The notes: generated from the sequence alone by a model not told the origin. Shown: positions 28,548 through 38,714, counted from the first letter of the stretch. The stretch: DNA of 64,000 nucleotides from Roseobacter weihaiensis (GCF_020622345.1 NZ_JACNMO010000011.1:1-64000), one strand, 5' to 3'. Made by a program: numbers and translations.

Positions 28548-28994
28548 CTATTTGACGGTCAGATGTGCACAGCTTGCCAGATGCCCGACACTTTGGGATG
28601 TGCTGCCCAGCACAAGCGCCGACAGATTACCCAAGCCCCGACGGCCCGTCACAATCAGGTCTGAATCGACCTCTTTTGCATAATCGATCAAAGACTGCGC
28701 AGCCTCACCTTCGCCAATATGTGCCGTGACAGACGCCTGACCTGCGTCCGCAGCCGTTGCCTTTGCCTTTTCGAGCATGATCGCCGCTGCTTTCGCGGTT
28801 TCTTCCGATGACGGCATGGTGGTCGCAACGTGATATCCTGCAACCGCGCCCAAGGCGAAGGTGACGGTCTCGGGATGCGGGGTGTGCACAATATGGACTG
28901 ATGAATTGTACTTTTCCGCCAGGTCACAGGCCATCCGTACCGCGTTGTCGGAGGGTTCTGATCCGTCGTACCCTACACAAATCGTCTTGAACAT
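28548..28994 (-). CDS. Universal stress protein with ATP-binding motif
   Basis: The 148-residue Usp (MFKTICVGYDGSEPSDNAV) has the intact nucleotide loop G-2x-G-9x-GS (GRRGLGNLSALVLGSTS near residue 118), so it probably binds ATP, unlike the UspF-type protein at 22156. ATG 28994 has AAAGGGAGAG upstream; an in-frame ATG at 29066 gives a non-homologous extension. It is monocistronic and convergent with the coiled-coil gene. Confidence 0.9.
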   Translation of the reverse strand: MFKTICVGYDGSEPSDNAVRMACDLAEKYNSSVHIVHTPHPETVTFALGAVAGYHVATTMPSSEETAKAAAIMLEKAKATAADAGQASVTAHIGEGEAAQSLIDYAKEVDSDLIVTGRRGLGNLSALVLGSTSQSVGHLASCAHLTVK

Positions 28995-29081
28995 TTTAGT
29001 CTCTCCCTTTCCTTTGATAGAAGGACAATAAAGAACGGCATGGGCGTACGATATGATTTGGATCAACGCCCGTTTCAGACC

Positions 29082-29525
29082 TTACCAGCGGTCGAGTGCG
29101 GCTTCATCCTCATCTTTTGCCGCCACCCATGAGGCCCCCTCTGCCGTGACTTCGCGCTTCCAGAACGGCGCGCGCGACTTAAGGTAATCCATCAGAAACT
29201 CCGCCGCCTCGAAAGCGTCCCTGCGATGCCGCGCGGCGGTCGCGACCATCATGATCATCTCGCCGGGTGTCAGCCGTCCATACCGGTGAAGGATCAGCAC
29301 ATCCCCCAGCGACCAGCGCGCGCAGGCGTCATTGGCGATCGCGGTCAGCGCCGCTTCGGTCATGCCGGGGTAATGTTCAATCTCCATCGCCGTCAGCGCC
29401 CCGGACGCATCATCGCGCACGACACCGGTAAAGGTGACAATCGCGCCCATGTTCTGACGCCCGGAGGCAAACGCCTGCGCCTGCTGACCAAAATCAAACG
29501 GCGCCTCCTGCACAATGATCCGCAC
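29082..29525 (-). CDS. moaE: Molybdopterin synthase catalytic subunit
   Basis: The 147-residue MoaE, with MoaD, converts precursor Z (cPMP) to molybdopterin. Visible features are GAIVTFTGVVRDD near residue 27, EIEHYPGMTEAAL near 48, the RHRRDAFEAAEFLMDYLK segment near 104 with active-site basic residues, and the final FWKREV. It follows moaD by 3 bp. Its product serves molybdenum hydroxylases such as the one at 50230. Confidence 0.94.
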   Translation of the reverse strand: MRIIVQEAPFDFGQQAQAFASGRQNMGAIVTFTGVVRDDASGALTAMEIEHYPGMTEAALTAIANDACARWSLGDVLILHRYGRLTPGEMIMMVATAARHRRDAFEAAEFLMDYLKSRAPFWKREVTAEGASWVAAKDEDEAALDRW

Positions 29526-29528
29526 GTC

Positions 29529-29774
29529 CTATCCCCCTGTCATTGGCGGGAAAAAGGCCACTTCTTTCACCCCGGCGAGCGGGGCGTCGAAATCCGTGAG
29601 CTCCTGATCAACCGCCACCCGCAGCGCAGAGGTATCGGCAAAGGCCGCCGCGTAGCGATCCTCGCGCGCGCGCAGCTCCTCCACAAGGTCATTCACGGTG
29701 GCGGCTTGGGTCTCGACACTTTCACTCGGTACGCCGATCCTCTCCCGCACCCAGGCGAAATAAAGCACATTCAT
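29529..29774 (-). CDS. moaD: Molybdopterin synthase sulfur-carrier subunit
   Basis: The 81-residue ubiquitin-like carrier ends in the diagnostic double glycine (MTGG), which is thiocarboxylated to donate sulfur. MNVLYFAWVRERIG starts at ATG 29774, overlapping the pgsA stop by 4 bp. A longer in-frame start at 29885 lies inside pgsA and is rejected. Confidence 0.93.
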   Translation of the reverse strand: MNVLYFAWVRERIGVPSESVETQAATVNDLVEELRAREDRYAAAFADTSALRVAVDQELTDFDAPLAGVKEVAFFPPMTGG

Positions 29775-30439
29775 GATTTCTCGTCCTTCAGAAACGGCAT
29801 GGCTTTCATCAGATAATCCACACCTGTCAGCAGTGTCAGGGTCGCGGCAAGCCAAAGCAGCCACATCCCGATGGTCCCGGCCCATTCCATCGCGGCATGT
29901 TTCCAGCGCAAGCCCTGCAGGTCGGGCACAGTCCCCGCAAAGACCGCATCAACCATCGCCTGATCCATGCCCCAGGCCGACATGCCAAGATAGTGTTCAA
30001 ACACGCCATGGGAAAAGAGCACAGCGATGGCAATCATCTGACAGGTTGTCTTCCATTTTGCCAGCTTGGTGACCTTGAGTGTGCCGGCGGTCTCGCCCAG
30101 AAACTCGCGCAGCCCCGACACGAAGACCTCGCGAAACAGAATGACCGTGGCGGGCAGTACAAGCCAGGGGGACCAACTGGAAAAGCCGATGATGACCATC
30201 AGGGCGATGACAACCATTGCCTTATCCGCGATGGGATCGAGCATGGTGCCCAGCTTGGTTTCCTGCTTCCACGCCCGCGCGAGATAGCCGTCAAACCAGT
30301 CTGTGATCGCCGCCGTGACAAAGAGCACCAGCGCGAACCAATCGGCATAGGGCCGTTCGAAATAAAGAAACATCACCGCGACGAGGGGGGCCGCGAGCAG
30401 ACGGATGATGGTCAGAACATTAGGCAAAGTCATTCGCAT
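29771..30439 (-). CDS. pgsA: CDP-diacylglycerol--glycerol-3-phosphate 3-phosphatidyltransferase
   Basis: The 222-residue inner-membrane enzyme makes phosphatidylglycerol phosphate. The CDP-alcohol phosphotransferase signature is complete: DGYLARAWKQETKLGTMLDPIAD near residues 50-72, with D-G-x2-A-R-x8-G-x3-D-x3-D spacing. Four to five membrane helices flank it. Met3 is an alternative start. It is in the uvrC-pgsA-moaD-moaE run, a common alphaproteobacterial order. Confidence 0.93.
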   Translation of the reverse strand: MRMTLPNVLTIIRLLAAPLVAVMFLYFERPYADWFALVLFVTAAITDWFDGYLARAWKQETKLGTMLDPIADKAMVVIALMVIIGFSSWSPWLVLPATVILFREVFVSGLREFLGETAGTLKVTKLAKWKTTCQMIAIAVLFSHGVFEHYLGMSAWGMDQAMVDAVFAGTVPDLQGLRWKHAAMEWAGTIGMWLLWLAATLTLLTGVDYLMKAMPFLKDEKS

Positions 30440-30562
30440 GCGCGTACCTTACATCGCCCGATTTGCGGGCGAAAGCGGCAAGCGTTCATCCGGGCGAAAC
30501 CTGACGCGACCCGCTGACCGGCGGGCCTGCGCGGAGTATCGTGCATCGCCACTCGGCCACCA

Positions 30563-32440
30563 TCAGCCGCGGTCGTGAAAGAAGTCATAGATCTTTTCAG
30601 CCAGCGCGCCCGAGACACCGTCCACCGCCTTGAGATCGTTGAGATTGGCGCGCGCCACGGCCTTGGCAGATCCAAAATGCGCCAGCAGCGCGCGTTTGCG
30701 GGCCGCCCCCACGCCCGGCACCTCATCCAGCGGGGTTGCGCCCACCGCTTTTGCCCGTTTGGCCCGGTGGGTGCCGATGGCAAAGCGGTGCGCCTCATCC
30801 CGCATCCGCTGCACGTAGTAAAGCACCGGATCATTGTGGCGCAGGGCAAAGGGACGTTTGCCCACCCGGTGGAATTCCTCCTTGCCGGCATCGCGCTCAA
30901 GACCTTTGGCGACACCGATCATCGGGATATCCTCGACGCCGTATTCGCGCATGATCGAGGCCACAGCGCTCACCTGCCCGGCGCCGCCGTCAATCAGCAG
31001 CAAATCCGGCCAGTGCCCCTCCGTGCGGCCGGGGTCTTCCTTGATGAGACGCTTGAAGCGGCGGGTCAGCACCTCCTTCATCATGCCAAAGTCATCGCCG
31101 GGGGTCAGATCGTCGCCCTTGATATTGAATTTGCGGTACTGGTTCTTCATGAAGCCCTCGGCCCCCGCGACGATCATCGCCCCGACGGCAAAAGCGCCCT
31201 GAATATGCGAGTTGTCGTAGACCTCGATCCGCTTGGGCGGCGCGGGCAAGTCAAAGGCCTCCGCAAGCCCTTTCATCAGCCGTGCCTGCGTCGCCGTTTC
31301 GGCCATCTTGCGCGCCAGCGACTCGCGCGCATTGCGCAGCGCCCCGTCAATCAACTCGGCCTTTTCGCCCCGCTGCGGCACCACCAGATCGACCTTGAGA
31401 CCGAGTTTCCCGGATAGGGCCTCCGCCATCAGATCGGGGTTCTCGATCTCGTTGCTCAGAATGATCTGACGGGGCGGTTCTCGGGTATCGTAGAACTGCC
31501 CCAGAAAGGCTTCGAGCGCCTCTGCCGCATCCACGTCGGGCCCCACACGGGGGTAGTAATCCCGGTTGCCCCAGTTCTGATTGGCGCGGATGAAAAACAC
31601 CTGCACGCAGGCCTGGCCGTTTTCCAGGTGGAGGGCGACGATATCTGCCTCCGAGACCCCCTTGGGGTTGATGCCCTGTGCGGTCTGCACCTGCGTCAGT
31701 GCCTTGATCCTGTCGCGCAGGGCAGCGGCGCGTTCAAACTCCATCGCCTCGGAGGCGGCCGTCATCTCCGCAGCCAGCCGCGCCTGAATATCGGTGGTCT
31801 TCCCGGTCAGGAATTTCTCGGCATCTTTGACGGTCTGGCGATATTCCTCGGGGGCAATCTTGCCCACGCAGGGCGCTGAGCACCGTTTGATCTGATATTG
31901 CAGGCAGGGCCGTGTGCGGCTCTCAAACATCGCATCCGAACAATCCCGCAGCAAAAAAACCCGCTGCAACTGGTTCAGCGTCCGGTTCACCGCGCCAGCA
32001 GAAGCGAAGGGGCCATAATAGCTGCCTTTTTCCTTCTTTGCCCCACGGTGCTTTTTGATCTGCGGAAACGCATGGGTCGCCGTGACGAGAATGTTGGGAA
32101 AGCTCTTGTCGTCCCGCAGCAAAACGTTGAATTTCGGTTTGAGCTGTTTGATGAGGTTCTGCTCAAGAAGCAGCGCTTCGGTTTCTGTCTTTGTGGTCAG
32201 AAACATCATCGACGCGGTCATGGAAATCATGCGCGCAATACGCGGCGAATGACCCGAGGGCCGGGCGTAATTCGAGACCCGCGCCCGCAGATTGCGGGCC
32301 TTTCCCACGTAGAGCACACGGCTCTCAGCATCGAGCATGCGGTAAACGCCGGGCGACGTGTCCAAGGTCTTCAGATAACCTTGGATAACCTCATATCCGT
32401 GCGTTGCACGTTCAGGGTGAGTTTCTGTCAAATCGGTCAT
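30563..32440 (-). CDS. uvrC: Excinuclease ABC subunit C
   Basis: UvrC makes both incisions in nucleotide excision repair. The 625-residue protein has, in order, a GIY-YIG nuclease ([21 protein letters not shown] near residue 30), a cysteine-bearing [13 protein letters not shown] segment near 180, a UVR coiled coil ([14 protein letters not shown] near 234), an RNase H-like domain ([10 protein letters not shown] near 390, [10 protein letters not shown] near 470) and a C-terminal double HhH ([20 protein letters not shown]). ATG 32440 is preferred to 32494, which only adds a non-conserved tail. Confidence 0.95.
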   Translation of the reverse strand: MTDLTETHPERATHGYEVIQGYLKTLDTSPGVYRMLDAESRVLYVGKARNLRARVSNYARPSGHSPRIARMISMTASMMFLTTKTETEALLLEQNLIKQLKPKFNVLLRDDKSFPNILVTATHAFPQIKKHRGAKKEKGSYYGPFASAGAVNRTLNQLQRVFLLRDCSDAMFESRTRPCLQYQIKRCSAPCVGKIAPEEYRQTVKDAEKFLTGKTTDIQARLAAEMTAASEAMEFERAAALRDRIKALTQVQTAQGINPKGVSEADIVALHLENGQACVQVFFIRANQNWGNRDYYPRVGPDVDAAEALEAFLGQFYDTREPPRQIILSNEIENPDLMAEALSGKLGLKVDLVVPQRGEKAELIDGALRNARESLARKMAETATQARLMKGLAEAFDLPAPPKRIEVYDNSHIQGAFAVGAMIVAGAEGFMKNQYRKFNIKGDDLTPGDDFGMMKEVLTRRFKRLIKEDPGRTEGHWPDLLLIDGGAGQVSAVASIMREYGVEDIPMIGVAKGLERDAGKEEFHRVGKRPFALRHNDPVLYYVQRMRDEAHRFAIGTHRAKRAKAVGATPLDEVPGVGAARKRALLAHFGSAKAVARANLNDLKAVDGVSGALAEKIYDFFHDRG

Positions 32441-32731
32441 AGGGTGCTTTACATGATTCCCAGGCTGGCTGCACTGTAGCGTGGGTAGCTGCAAGCCTTA
32501 AGGTGTCCACCAAAGCTGTGGACAACTCTGATGATAACTTGCCGCCAGCGGGAATTTTTCCTTGTATTCGCAGGATTTCCAAGATTTGCCTGTTTTTTAG
32601 GCGTGTTTGCAACGCCTTGATTTCATTCAAAACTTTCTTTTGGGTTGTTCAAGGCTCTGAAAATAAAGACATTTTCGTAACGCTTTTGTGACAGCGAAAG
32701 GTGCAGTGCAAAACTTTAGCCGGGCGCGCGG
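32441..32731. other. AT-rich spacer between uvrC and the SDR gene
   Basis: About 290 bp without a supportable gene. It is visibly AT-rich, with several T-runs (32590-32600, 32635-32642), and has a small hairpin (GGCGT at 32600-32604, ACGCC at 32612-32616). It must contain the uvrC promoter on the minus strand and the 3' end of the SDR transcript. A 72-codon minus-strand frame (32412-32630) overlaps the uvrC start and has no family match. Confidence 0.4.
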
Positions 32732-33511
32732 TTATTCAACCCCAAGGACGTCCGGTGTCTGCCAGCACAGGTGTTGTCCGCCGTCGATACAGAGCAATTG
32801 ACCCGTCACGGAAGGCGCATCGAGGATGAAGCCCAAAGCAGCCGTGATGTCCTGTGGATTCGCGCCGCGCTCCAGCACCGTATTGGCCCGCTGCTTTGCA
32901 AAATGGGCTGAGGATTGCCTGCCGCCCTGAAGAGTTGGCCCGGGGCCGATGGCATTGACACGGATGGCCGGGGCAAGGCCCTGCGCCGTGGTTTTCGTCA
33001 TCGCCCAGAGGCCCATCTTGGCAATCGTATAGGTCATGAACTCGGGCGTCAGTTTGCGCACACGCTGGTCGATCATGTTCACGATGACACCGCTGGCCAG
33101 AGGCTCGCCGCGCTCGTCTGTTTTGGCCTCCAGACCTTGGGCCGCCATGGCCTGCGTGAGCACGAAAGGGGCGCGCAAATTGCTTTGCATATGGCGATCC
33201 CAAAGCGCCCGCGTCGCGGAGTGCACCGTGTCATGTTCAAAGATCGACGCATTGTTGACCAGACAGGTGATATCGCCGCCAAGGCCCTCTCTTGCTTGGG
33301 CAAAGAGCTTTTCGGTTTGCGCATCGTCCAGCAAATCGGCCTGAAGCGAGACCGCGCGTCCGCCGGCCTCGTGAACAAGCGCGACAGTTTCATCCGCACC
33401 CTCTTTGGACGATGCATAATGGACCGCCACGTCATAGCCGCGCTTGGCCAGATAAACCGCCATCGCCTGACCCAGCCGATGGCCCGCGCCGGTTACCAAA
33501 GCTCTCGTCAT
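32732..33511 (-). CDS. SDR oxidoreductase, FolM/pteridine-reductase-like
   Basis: The 259-residue Rossmann short-chain dehydrogenase has TGAGHRLG at residue 7, a variant of the glycine motif with the Arg seen in FolM/PTR1-type enzymes. Also present are NNAS near 90 and YTIAK (catalytic Tyr/Lys) near 160. The C-terminus (GPTLQGGRQSSAHF ... VTGQLLCIDGGQHLCW) matches the pteridine-reductase/FolM subgroup rather than general SDRs. It likely reduces dihydromonapterin or dihydrofolate with NADPH. It lies 22 bp downstream of the antiporter gene, so it may be the last gene of the sppA run. Confidence 0.75.
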   Translation of the reverse strand: MTRALVTGAGHRLGQAMAVYLAKRGYDVAVHYASSKEGADETVALVHEAGGRAVSLQADLLDDAQTEKLFAQAREGLGGDITCLVNNASIFEHDTVHSATRALWDRHMQSNLRAPFVLTQAMAAQGLEAKTDERGEPLASGVIVNMIDQRVRKLTPEFMTYTIAKMGLWAMTKTTAQGLAPAIRVNAIGPGPTLQGGRQSSAHFAKQRANTVLERGANPQDITAALGFILDAPSVTGQLLCIDGGQHLCWQTPDVLGVE

Positions 33512-33533
33512 ACTTGGCGTCTCCCGCTGCTTG

Positions 33534-34487
33534 TCACACCAACAAGAAGACCAGATAGGCCACATAAAGCGCAGACAAGAGCACGCCCCAGAACCGCGTG
33601 ATATTCCATTTCAAAAACACAAACGGGAACAGCAGAATGGAGGCGCCCAACATCACCCAAAGATCCAGCCGAAGGAACTCCGGATCGACATGGATCGGGC
33701 CAACCAGAGTTGCAATCCCGATGATGGCCAGAAGGTTGAACATATTCGACCCGATGACATTCCCCAGCGCCACATCCGCCTGACGCCGCAAGGCTGCCAT
33801 GACCGTTGTCGCAAGCTCCGGCAGGGACGTTCCGATCGCCACCAGCGTCAGCCCGATGACCGTGTCGGACACACCATATTGCTTTGCAATGACCGTTGCG
33901 TTCTCGACCAGAAGGTTCGCGCCCAGCGGCAGACCGACAAGGCCCAATACCAGGAAAATCAGGATACGCCACATCGGCAAACTGGGATCGGCGCCTTCGG
34001 GTTCTTCCTCGTCGCCGGGGTTCTCCTGACCGGCTTTGCGGTGCAGATGGGCATCCCGAAAAGCATCCCCCAGCACAGCGGCCAGAGCCGTCAGCAGAAT
34101 AATCCCGGCGTACCAGTCAAAGACCCCGCGGAACGCCAGACCGATGAAAAGGAACGACGCCAGGATCATGTAAATGTAGGTCTTGCGAGAGTTGCATTCG
34201 GAGGTGTGCATCGTCGCAAGCAGCGCGGGCACGCCCAGCACCAGCAGGATATTGGCGGTGTTCGAGCCAACAACATTCCCAAGGGCCAACCCCGGCGCAT
34301 CGTCAAGGATCGCCTGAACCGAGATCAGCAACTCTGGCGCGGAGGTGCCGAAAGCCACGATTGTAAGGCTGACAATCAACGCCGGCACGCCCAGTCGCAA
34401 GCTGAGGTTCACCGCCCCTCTGACCAGAGAGTCTCCGGCGAGCAGCAAGATCAGAAGCCCGAGGCCCGACAGCAGCCAAGGCGTCAT
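33534..34487 (-). CDS. Calcium/sodium antiporter (CaCA family, YrbG-like)
   Basis: The 317-residue membrane exchanger has about ten helices and the two inverted alpha-repeats of the family: GTSAPELLISVQAIL-GLALGNVVGSN near residue 48 and GTSLPELATTVMAALR-VALGNVIGSN near 210. The acidic Glu in each repeat coordinates the cation. A charged loop near residue 135-155 separates the halves. The ATG overlaps the stop of the small zinc-ribbon gene. Confidence 0.9.
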   Translation of the reverse strand: MTPWLLSGLGLLILLLAGDSLVRGAVNLSLRLGVPALIVSLTIVAFGTSAPELLISVQAILDDAPGLALGNVVGSNTANILLVLGVPALLATMHTSECNSRKTYIYMILASFLFIGLAFRGVFDWYAGIILLTALAAVLGDAFRDAHLHRKAGQENPGDEEEPEGADPSLPMWRILIFLVLGLVGLPLGANLLVENATVIAKQYGVSDTVIGLTLVAIGTSLPELATTVMAALRRQADVALGNVIGSNMFNLLAIIGIATLVGPIHVDPEFLRLDLWVMLGASILLFPFVFLKWNITRFWGVLLSALYVAYLVFLLV

Positions 34488-34657
34488 GAGCTGTCACCGC
34501 TCTTGCCGCAGCCGCAGGGGCCCCGCCCGATCCGGTAGCGGCCACAGGCCTTGCATTTGGCGGACGCCAGGCGTTTGCCGCCCAGCCAATGCATCTTGCC
34601 GAACATGGCCAACACGCCCATGATGACCAGAAAAAGCGTGACGATCTTGAAAATCAT
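34484..34657 (-). CDS. 57-residue membrane-anchored zinc-ribbon protein
   Basis: Reading 34657 to 34484 gives MIFKIVTLFLVIMGVLAMFG, a single transmembrane helix, followed by a basic stretch and four cysteines in the pattern C-x2-C-x10-C-x-C (CKACGRYRIGRGPCGC), which fits a small zinc ribbon. The start lies 3 bp after the sppA stop. The stop overlaps the antiporter start (ATGA), so all three are coupled. Function is unknown; the conserved gene spacing argues it is real. Confidence 0.75.
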   Translation of the reverse strand: MIFKIVTLFLVIMGVLAMFGKMHWLGGKRLASAKCKACGRYRIGRGPCGCGKSGDSS

Positions 34658-34660
34658 GCC

Positions 34661-35458
34661 CTACAAGCCGAACTGCGCAAAGGCGCTGCGCTCTTCAACG
34701 GCGTGCAGGGCGTCATCGAAAACCCGTGCGCCAAAGCGGGACAGGAAGGGCTTGCGCACGCTGTAGCGACGGAACTTCACCTTGTCGCCAAACCGTTCTT
34801 TCATCATTGGCTTGAGATGCCCAATCCCGTCGATCAGCCCCAATTCGACCGCCCGCCGGGCCAGCCATATCTCGCCGGTGAAGAGATCCTGATCCTCGGG
34901 CAATTTACCGCCCCGCCGGGTCGAGATGTGGTGCTTGAAGTTCGTGTGGATGTCCTCCAGCAGCCCTTTCAGCCGCGCAACGTCCTCGGCGTTTTCGGGC
35001 CGAAAAGGATCAAGCATCGACTTGGACTTTCCTGCCGTATAGACCCGGCGCTCAATGCCCTGTCGCGTCAGAAATTCATGGGCACCGAAAGACGCTGAAA
35101 TCACCCCGATGGACCCGACCACCGAACTGTCGTCGGCATAGATCTCATCCGCTGCCGCCGCGAGCCAATACCCACCGGAGGCTGCCACATCCTCGACAAA
35201 GGCGATGACAGGTACCTCTTTTTCTTCGGCGAGCCGCCGGATACGGGCACCGATGAGCGACGACTGAACCGGGCTGCCGCCCGGAGAATTGACCTCCAGC
35301 ACCACGGCAGCAGGCTTCCCGCGCACAAAGGCTTTTTCGATGACAGGCGCGAGGCTTGCGTTGTTCAGCACACCGCGACCAGATGCACTGATGACGCCCG
35401 CGAGGCGGATCACTGCGACGGTCGGATCGGATTTGAGAAAGGGTATCCAGCGTTTCAT
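34661..35458 (-). CDS. sppA: S49-family signal peptide peptidase SppA-like protease
   Basis: The 265-residue short SppA has the S49 core: VNSPGGSPVQSSLI near residue 56, the nucleophile serine in VAASGGYWLA near 92, GSIGVIS near 113 and the candidate general-base lysine in YTAGKSKSMLDPFRP near 140. It degrades leftover signal peptides at the membrane. There is no clear N-terminal transmembrane helix. It is the first gene of sppA - zinc ribbon - antiporter. Confidence 0.88.
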   Translation of the reverse strand: MKRWIPFLKSDPTVAVIRLAGVISASGRGVLNNASLAPVIEKAFVRGKPAAVVLEVNSPGGSPVQSSLIGARIRRLAEEKEVPVIAFVEDVAASGGYWLAAAADEIYADDSSVVGSIGVISASFGAHEFLTRQGIERRVYTAGKSKSMLDPFRPENAEDVARLKGLLEDIHTNFKHHISTRRGGKLPEDQDLFTGEIWLARRAVELGLIDGIGHLKPMMKERFGDKVKFRRYSVRKPFLSRFGARVFDDALHAVEERSAFAQFGL

Positions 35459-35527
35459 GTGTGCTCATGTAGATTGGGGGTACCGCGCAAACAAGGCGCG
35501 GAGGGCAAGAGATTTCATCCTGCGCCT

Positions 35528-36289
35528 TTATTGCCGGAGCCGCCAGCCGGTTTTAAAAATCCACCAGATCACCGCAAGGCAGAACACGGTAAAGGCCGCA
35601 ATCGCCAACAAAGACAGGCCGATGGGCACATCCGCGCTGCCAAAAAACGACCACCGAAAACCCGAGATCAGATAGACGACTGGGTTGAAAAGTGAAATTG
35701 TCTGCCAAATGGGCGGCAGCATGGTGATTGAATAAAACGATCCCCCAAGAAAAACCAAGGGGGTGACCACCAGCAAAGGCACAAGTTGCAGCTGCTCGAA
35801 ATTGCTGGCCCAGATACCGATAATGAAGCCGAGGAGTGAAAAACTCAGACAGGTGAGGATCAAAAACAGCACCATCGCCACGGGGTGAGCGATCTGAATG
35901 TCCACAAAGACGAAAGATGTGGCCAGGATGATGACGCCGATAAACATCGCCTTGGTCGCCGCTGCCCCGACATAGCCCGCCACGATTTCAAGAAAGCTGA
36001 CCGGGGCCGAGAGCAGCTCGTATGTGGTGCCGATGAATTTGGGAAAATAGATCCCGAAAGAGGCGTTTGAAATCGCCTGCGTAATGACCGACAACATGAT
36101 GAGACCCGGCACGATGAAGGCCCCATAGCTGATGCCCTCGACTTCTTCGATCCGGCTGCCGATGGCCGCGCCGAAGACCACGAAGTAAAGTGATGTGGAC
36201 AAAACCGGAGAGATCAGACTTTGCGCGATGGTACGGAAAAACCGTGCCATTTCAAACTTGAAGATCGCGCGAACAGCCGTGAGGTTCAT
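35528..36289 (-). CDS. ABC-2 type transporter permease
   Basis: The 253-residue exporter permease has six predicted membrane helices and the ABC-2 features of the NodJ/DrrB type ([15 protein letters not shown] near residue 26, [16 protein letters not shown] near 184). It starts 4 bp inside the end of the ATPase gene, so the two form one export system. The cargo is not predictable; relatives export drugs, lipids or polysaccharide. Confidence 0.9.
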   Translation of the reverse strand: MNLTAVRAIFKFEMARFFRTIAQSLISPVLSTSLYFVVFGAAIGSRIEEVEGISYGAFIVPGLIMLSVITQAISNASFGIYFPKFIGTTYELLSAPVSFLEIVAGYVGAAATKAMFIGVIILATSFVFVDIQIAHPVAMVLFLILTCLSFSLLGFIIGIWASNFEQLQLVPLLVVTPLVFLGGSFYSITMLPPIWQTISLFNPVVYLISGFRWSFFGSADVPIGLSLLAIAAFTVFCLAVIWWIFKTGWRLRQ

Positions 36290-37224
36290 GTCGCATCCTC
36301 CTCTCCGGCGTGCACAAGACCGACGAAGATGTCTTCCAGACTGCTTTGCCGGGTGACAACATCACGCAGCACCAGCCCGGCCGCCGAAACATCCGAGAGC
36401 AGCTTGGTGATGCCGGTGCGTTCACGCCGGGTATCGTAGGAATAGGTCAGAGCGCACCCGTCTTCGCTCAAGCTCAGCGCGTAGGTCTCTAGGGCTGCCG
36501 GAATCTCCGTGATGGGCGCGGAGAGCTGCACTTCGAGCTGCTTCTGACCCATCCTGTCCATCAGCCGTGCCTTTTCCTCGATCAACAGCATCTCACCCTT
36601 GGCAATCACACCGACCCGGTCCGCGATGGCTTCGGCTTCTTCGATGTAATGCGTCGTCAGCACGATGGTGACACCTGCAGCTTTCAGCCCGGCCACGATT
36701 TCCCACATGTCCTTGCGCAGTTCCACATCGACCCCGGCAGTGGGCTCGTCCAGAAACAGAAGCTTTGGCTCATGGCTGAGCGCCTTGGCAATCAGCACGC
36801 GCCGTTTCATCCCACCGGACAGTTCCCGCACCTGGCTGTCACGCTTGTCCCAGAGCGACAGCTGCCGCAGGATCTGCTCGGTCTTGGCATCATCGCGCGG
36901 CTTGCCGAACAAACCACGGGAAAACTGCACGGTGCTGATGACCTTCTCAAAGGGTTCAAGGTTGATCTCCTGCGGGACCAGACCGATCATGCTGCGGGCC
37001 TGGCGAAAGTCGCGCAGGATATCGTAGCCACCGACCCGCACATGACCCGCACTCGCCTGCGTAATGCCGCATACTGTCGATATCAAAGTGGTCTTGCCGG
37101 CGCCGTTGGGCCCAAGCAGGGCAACAATCTCTCCTGTCTTGATCTCAAGGTTCACGTCTTTGAGCGCTTCGAACCCATCCGCGTAGACTTTGCGCAGGCT
37201 CTCTATCTCCAGGATTGCTGACAT
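36286..37224 (-). CDS. ABC transporter ATP-binding protein (ABC-2 exporter)
   Basis: The 312-residue ATPase has Walker [10 protein letters not shown] near residue 38, signature LSGGMKRR near 138, Walker [13 protein letters not shown] near 158 and H-loop TTHYIEE near 192. A DrrA-like C-terminal extension with an EDIFVGL end follows. ATG 37224 ([14 protein letters not shown]) is the conserved start; the open frame to 37401 is non-homologous. Confidence 0.92.
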   Translation of the reverse strand: MSAILEIESLRKVYADGFEALKDVNLEIKTGEIVALLGPNGAGKTTLISTVCGITQASAGHVRVGGYDILRDFRQARSMIGLVPQEINLEPFEKVISTVQFSRGLFGKPRDDAKTEQILRQLSLWDKRDSQVRELSGGMKRRVLIAKALSHEPKLLFLDEPTAGVDVELRKDMWEIVAGLKAAGVTIVLTTHYIEEAEAIADRVGVIAKGEMLLIEEKARLMDRMGQKQLEVQLSAPITEIPAALETYALSLSEDGCALTYSYDTRRERTGITKLLSDVSAAGLVLRDVVTRQSSLEDIFVGLVHAGEEDAT

Positions 37225-37383
37225 TCTGTGGTCTCCCTGCCCCTTCGTCCAATGGATAAATCCGCGCGGCCCAGAAGGACAGAGCAGAAATGCACAAAGA
37301 CCCGCGCCGCCTGTGCGGCAGCAGATCAGGGCCGATGTCGTATCTGGGCTCGACAGGTCCAGGCCGCGTGCTAGGGCTGGGGC

Positions 37384-38364
37384 ATGGGCGCGCAACCACA
37401 TAACCGACCAACCCTGGGCATTCTGTTTGTCCTGGGCGGCGTTCTGGCGATTTCAGTCAATGACATGCTGATCAAAGAGCTGTCGGGGGCGTATCCCTTG
37501 CACCAGATCGTTTTCCTGCGGTCTGCCATTGGATTGGCCTTTACGCTGCTGCTGGTGCAGATGGAAGGCGGCTGGCGCATTCTGAAAACCCGTCAGCCTA
37601 TTTTGCACACCCTCCGGGGTTTGCTGATCGTCACCGCAAACATGAGCTATTTTGCCGCCCTCGCAGCGTTACCGCTGGCGGATGCAACCGCTCTTTTCTT
37701 TGCAGCGCCGCTGTTTATCACCGTGCTTTCCATTCCGATCCTCGGCGAAAGAGTCGGGGCGATGCGCATGACCGCCGTGATTGTCGGCTTTCTGGGGGTG
37801 GTCATCATGCAGCGGCATTGGGCGGATGATGCAAACCTGCAGGCCTCGCGCCTTGTCTTGCTGCTGCCGGTTTTTGCCGCGCTGATGTATGCCTTTAACC
37901 AGTTGATGACCCGCAAACTGGGGTTCGAGAGCAAGGCCTCTGCACTGGCTTTTTATAGTCACGGTGCCTTCATCGTAGTGTCGGTCATATTCTACCTTGT
38001 GGCGGGGGACGGGCGCTTTGCGCAGGGGGTCGACAACCCCTCGCTGCAGTTCCTGCTGCGCGCCTGGGTATGGCCGGGTGCTGCAGACTGGTGGGGGCTG
38101 ATCGGGATGGGCGTCAATGCTGCGATCATCGGCTATTGCCTCAGCCAGGCCTACCGTCTTGCCGATGCCGCAACGGTCGCCCCGTTTGAATACATTGGCC
38201 TGCCGCTGGCTGTCTTTTGGGGCTGGGCCATCTTTGCCGAACTGCCGGTCTGGGAGGTCTGGGCCGGTATCGCGCTGATCCTCAGCTCAGGGCTTTTTGT
38301 ATTTTGGCGCGAACGGGGCAAATCGCGCATCCTTGCCCGTGCGCCGGTCAAACGCCGCAGCTAG
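37384..38364 (+). CDS. DMT-family transporter (EamA domain)
   Basis: The 326-residue permease has ten predicted helices in two EamA repeats (about residues 10-145 and 160-300). Characteristic stretches are the [12 protein letters not shown] region near 38, [15 protein letters not shown] near 97 and [21 protein letters not shown] near 258. It exports or imports small metabolites; the substrate is unknown. It is divergent from the ABC-2 operon. Its stop overlaps that of the convergent YigZ gene (38361-38364). Confidence 0.9.
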   Translation: MGAQPHNRPTLGILFVLGGVLAISVNDMLIKELSGAYPLHQIVFLRSAIGLAFTLLLVQMEGGWRILKTRQPILHTLRGLLIVTANMSYFAALAALPLADATALFFAAPLFITVLSIPILGERVGAMRMTAVIVGFLGVVIMQRHWADDANLQASRLVLLLPVFAALMYAFNQLMTRKLGFESKASALAFYSHGAFIVVSVIFYLVAGDGRFAQGVDNPSLQFLLRAWVWPGAADWWGLIGMGVNAAIIGYCLSQAYRLADAATVAPFEYIGLPLAVFWGWAIFAELPVWEVWAGIALILSSGLFVFWRERGKSRILARAPVKRRS

Positions 38365-38714
38365 CCGGAGCGGTGACCAAGATAGTAGCGCACCGCGTCC
38401 TGCAGGTGACGAAAGCGGTCGCCGCCAAGATGTTTGCCGCCATACCAGCGCGTCACCACGACGATTTCATCCTGCAGGCCCTCCCGCTCCAGCATCCGCA
38501 GGATCACCGCGCCCGCGCCAGCCTCGCCGTCATCACCCTTCAACGCACCGTCCGGGGTCAGAAGCGCCCAGGAATGATGTGTCGCCCTGGCGAATTTCTT
38601 GCGGCGCTTGAGCGTCTGGATGAAGGATTTGGCCTCACCCTCGGATCGGCAAACGCCCCCCGAGACTGCATATTTGGACCCGCGATCGCGGATGATCGCC
38701 TCGAAGACCTGCAT
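38361..38714 (-). CDS. IMPACT/YigZ-family protein
   Basis: The 117-residue protein corresponds to the N-terminal IMPACT (UPF0029) domain only: KYAVSGGVCRSEGEAKSFI near the start, the conserved GDDGEAGAGAVILRMLE and VVVTRWYGGKHLGGDRFRHL. Bacterial YigZ is about 200 residues with a second ferredoxin-like domain, which is missing here, as in other short alphaproteobacterial versions. ATG 38714 is preceded by an in-frame GTG at 38717. The function is uncertain; a link to translation control is known for the eukaryotic IMPACT relative. Confidence 0.82.
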   Translation of the reverse strand: MQVFEAIIRDRGSKYAVSGGVCRSEGEAKSFIQTLKRRKKFARATHHSWALLTPDGALKGDDGEAGAGAVILRMLEREGLQDEIVVVTRWYGGKHLGGDRFRHLQDAVRYYLGHRSG

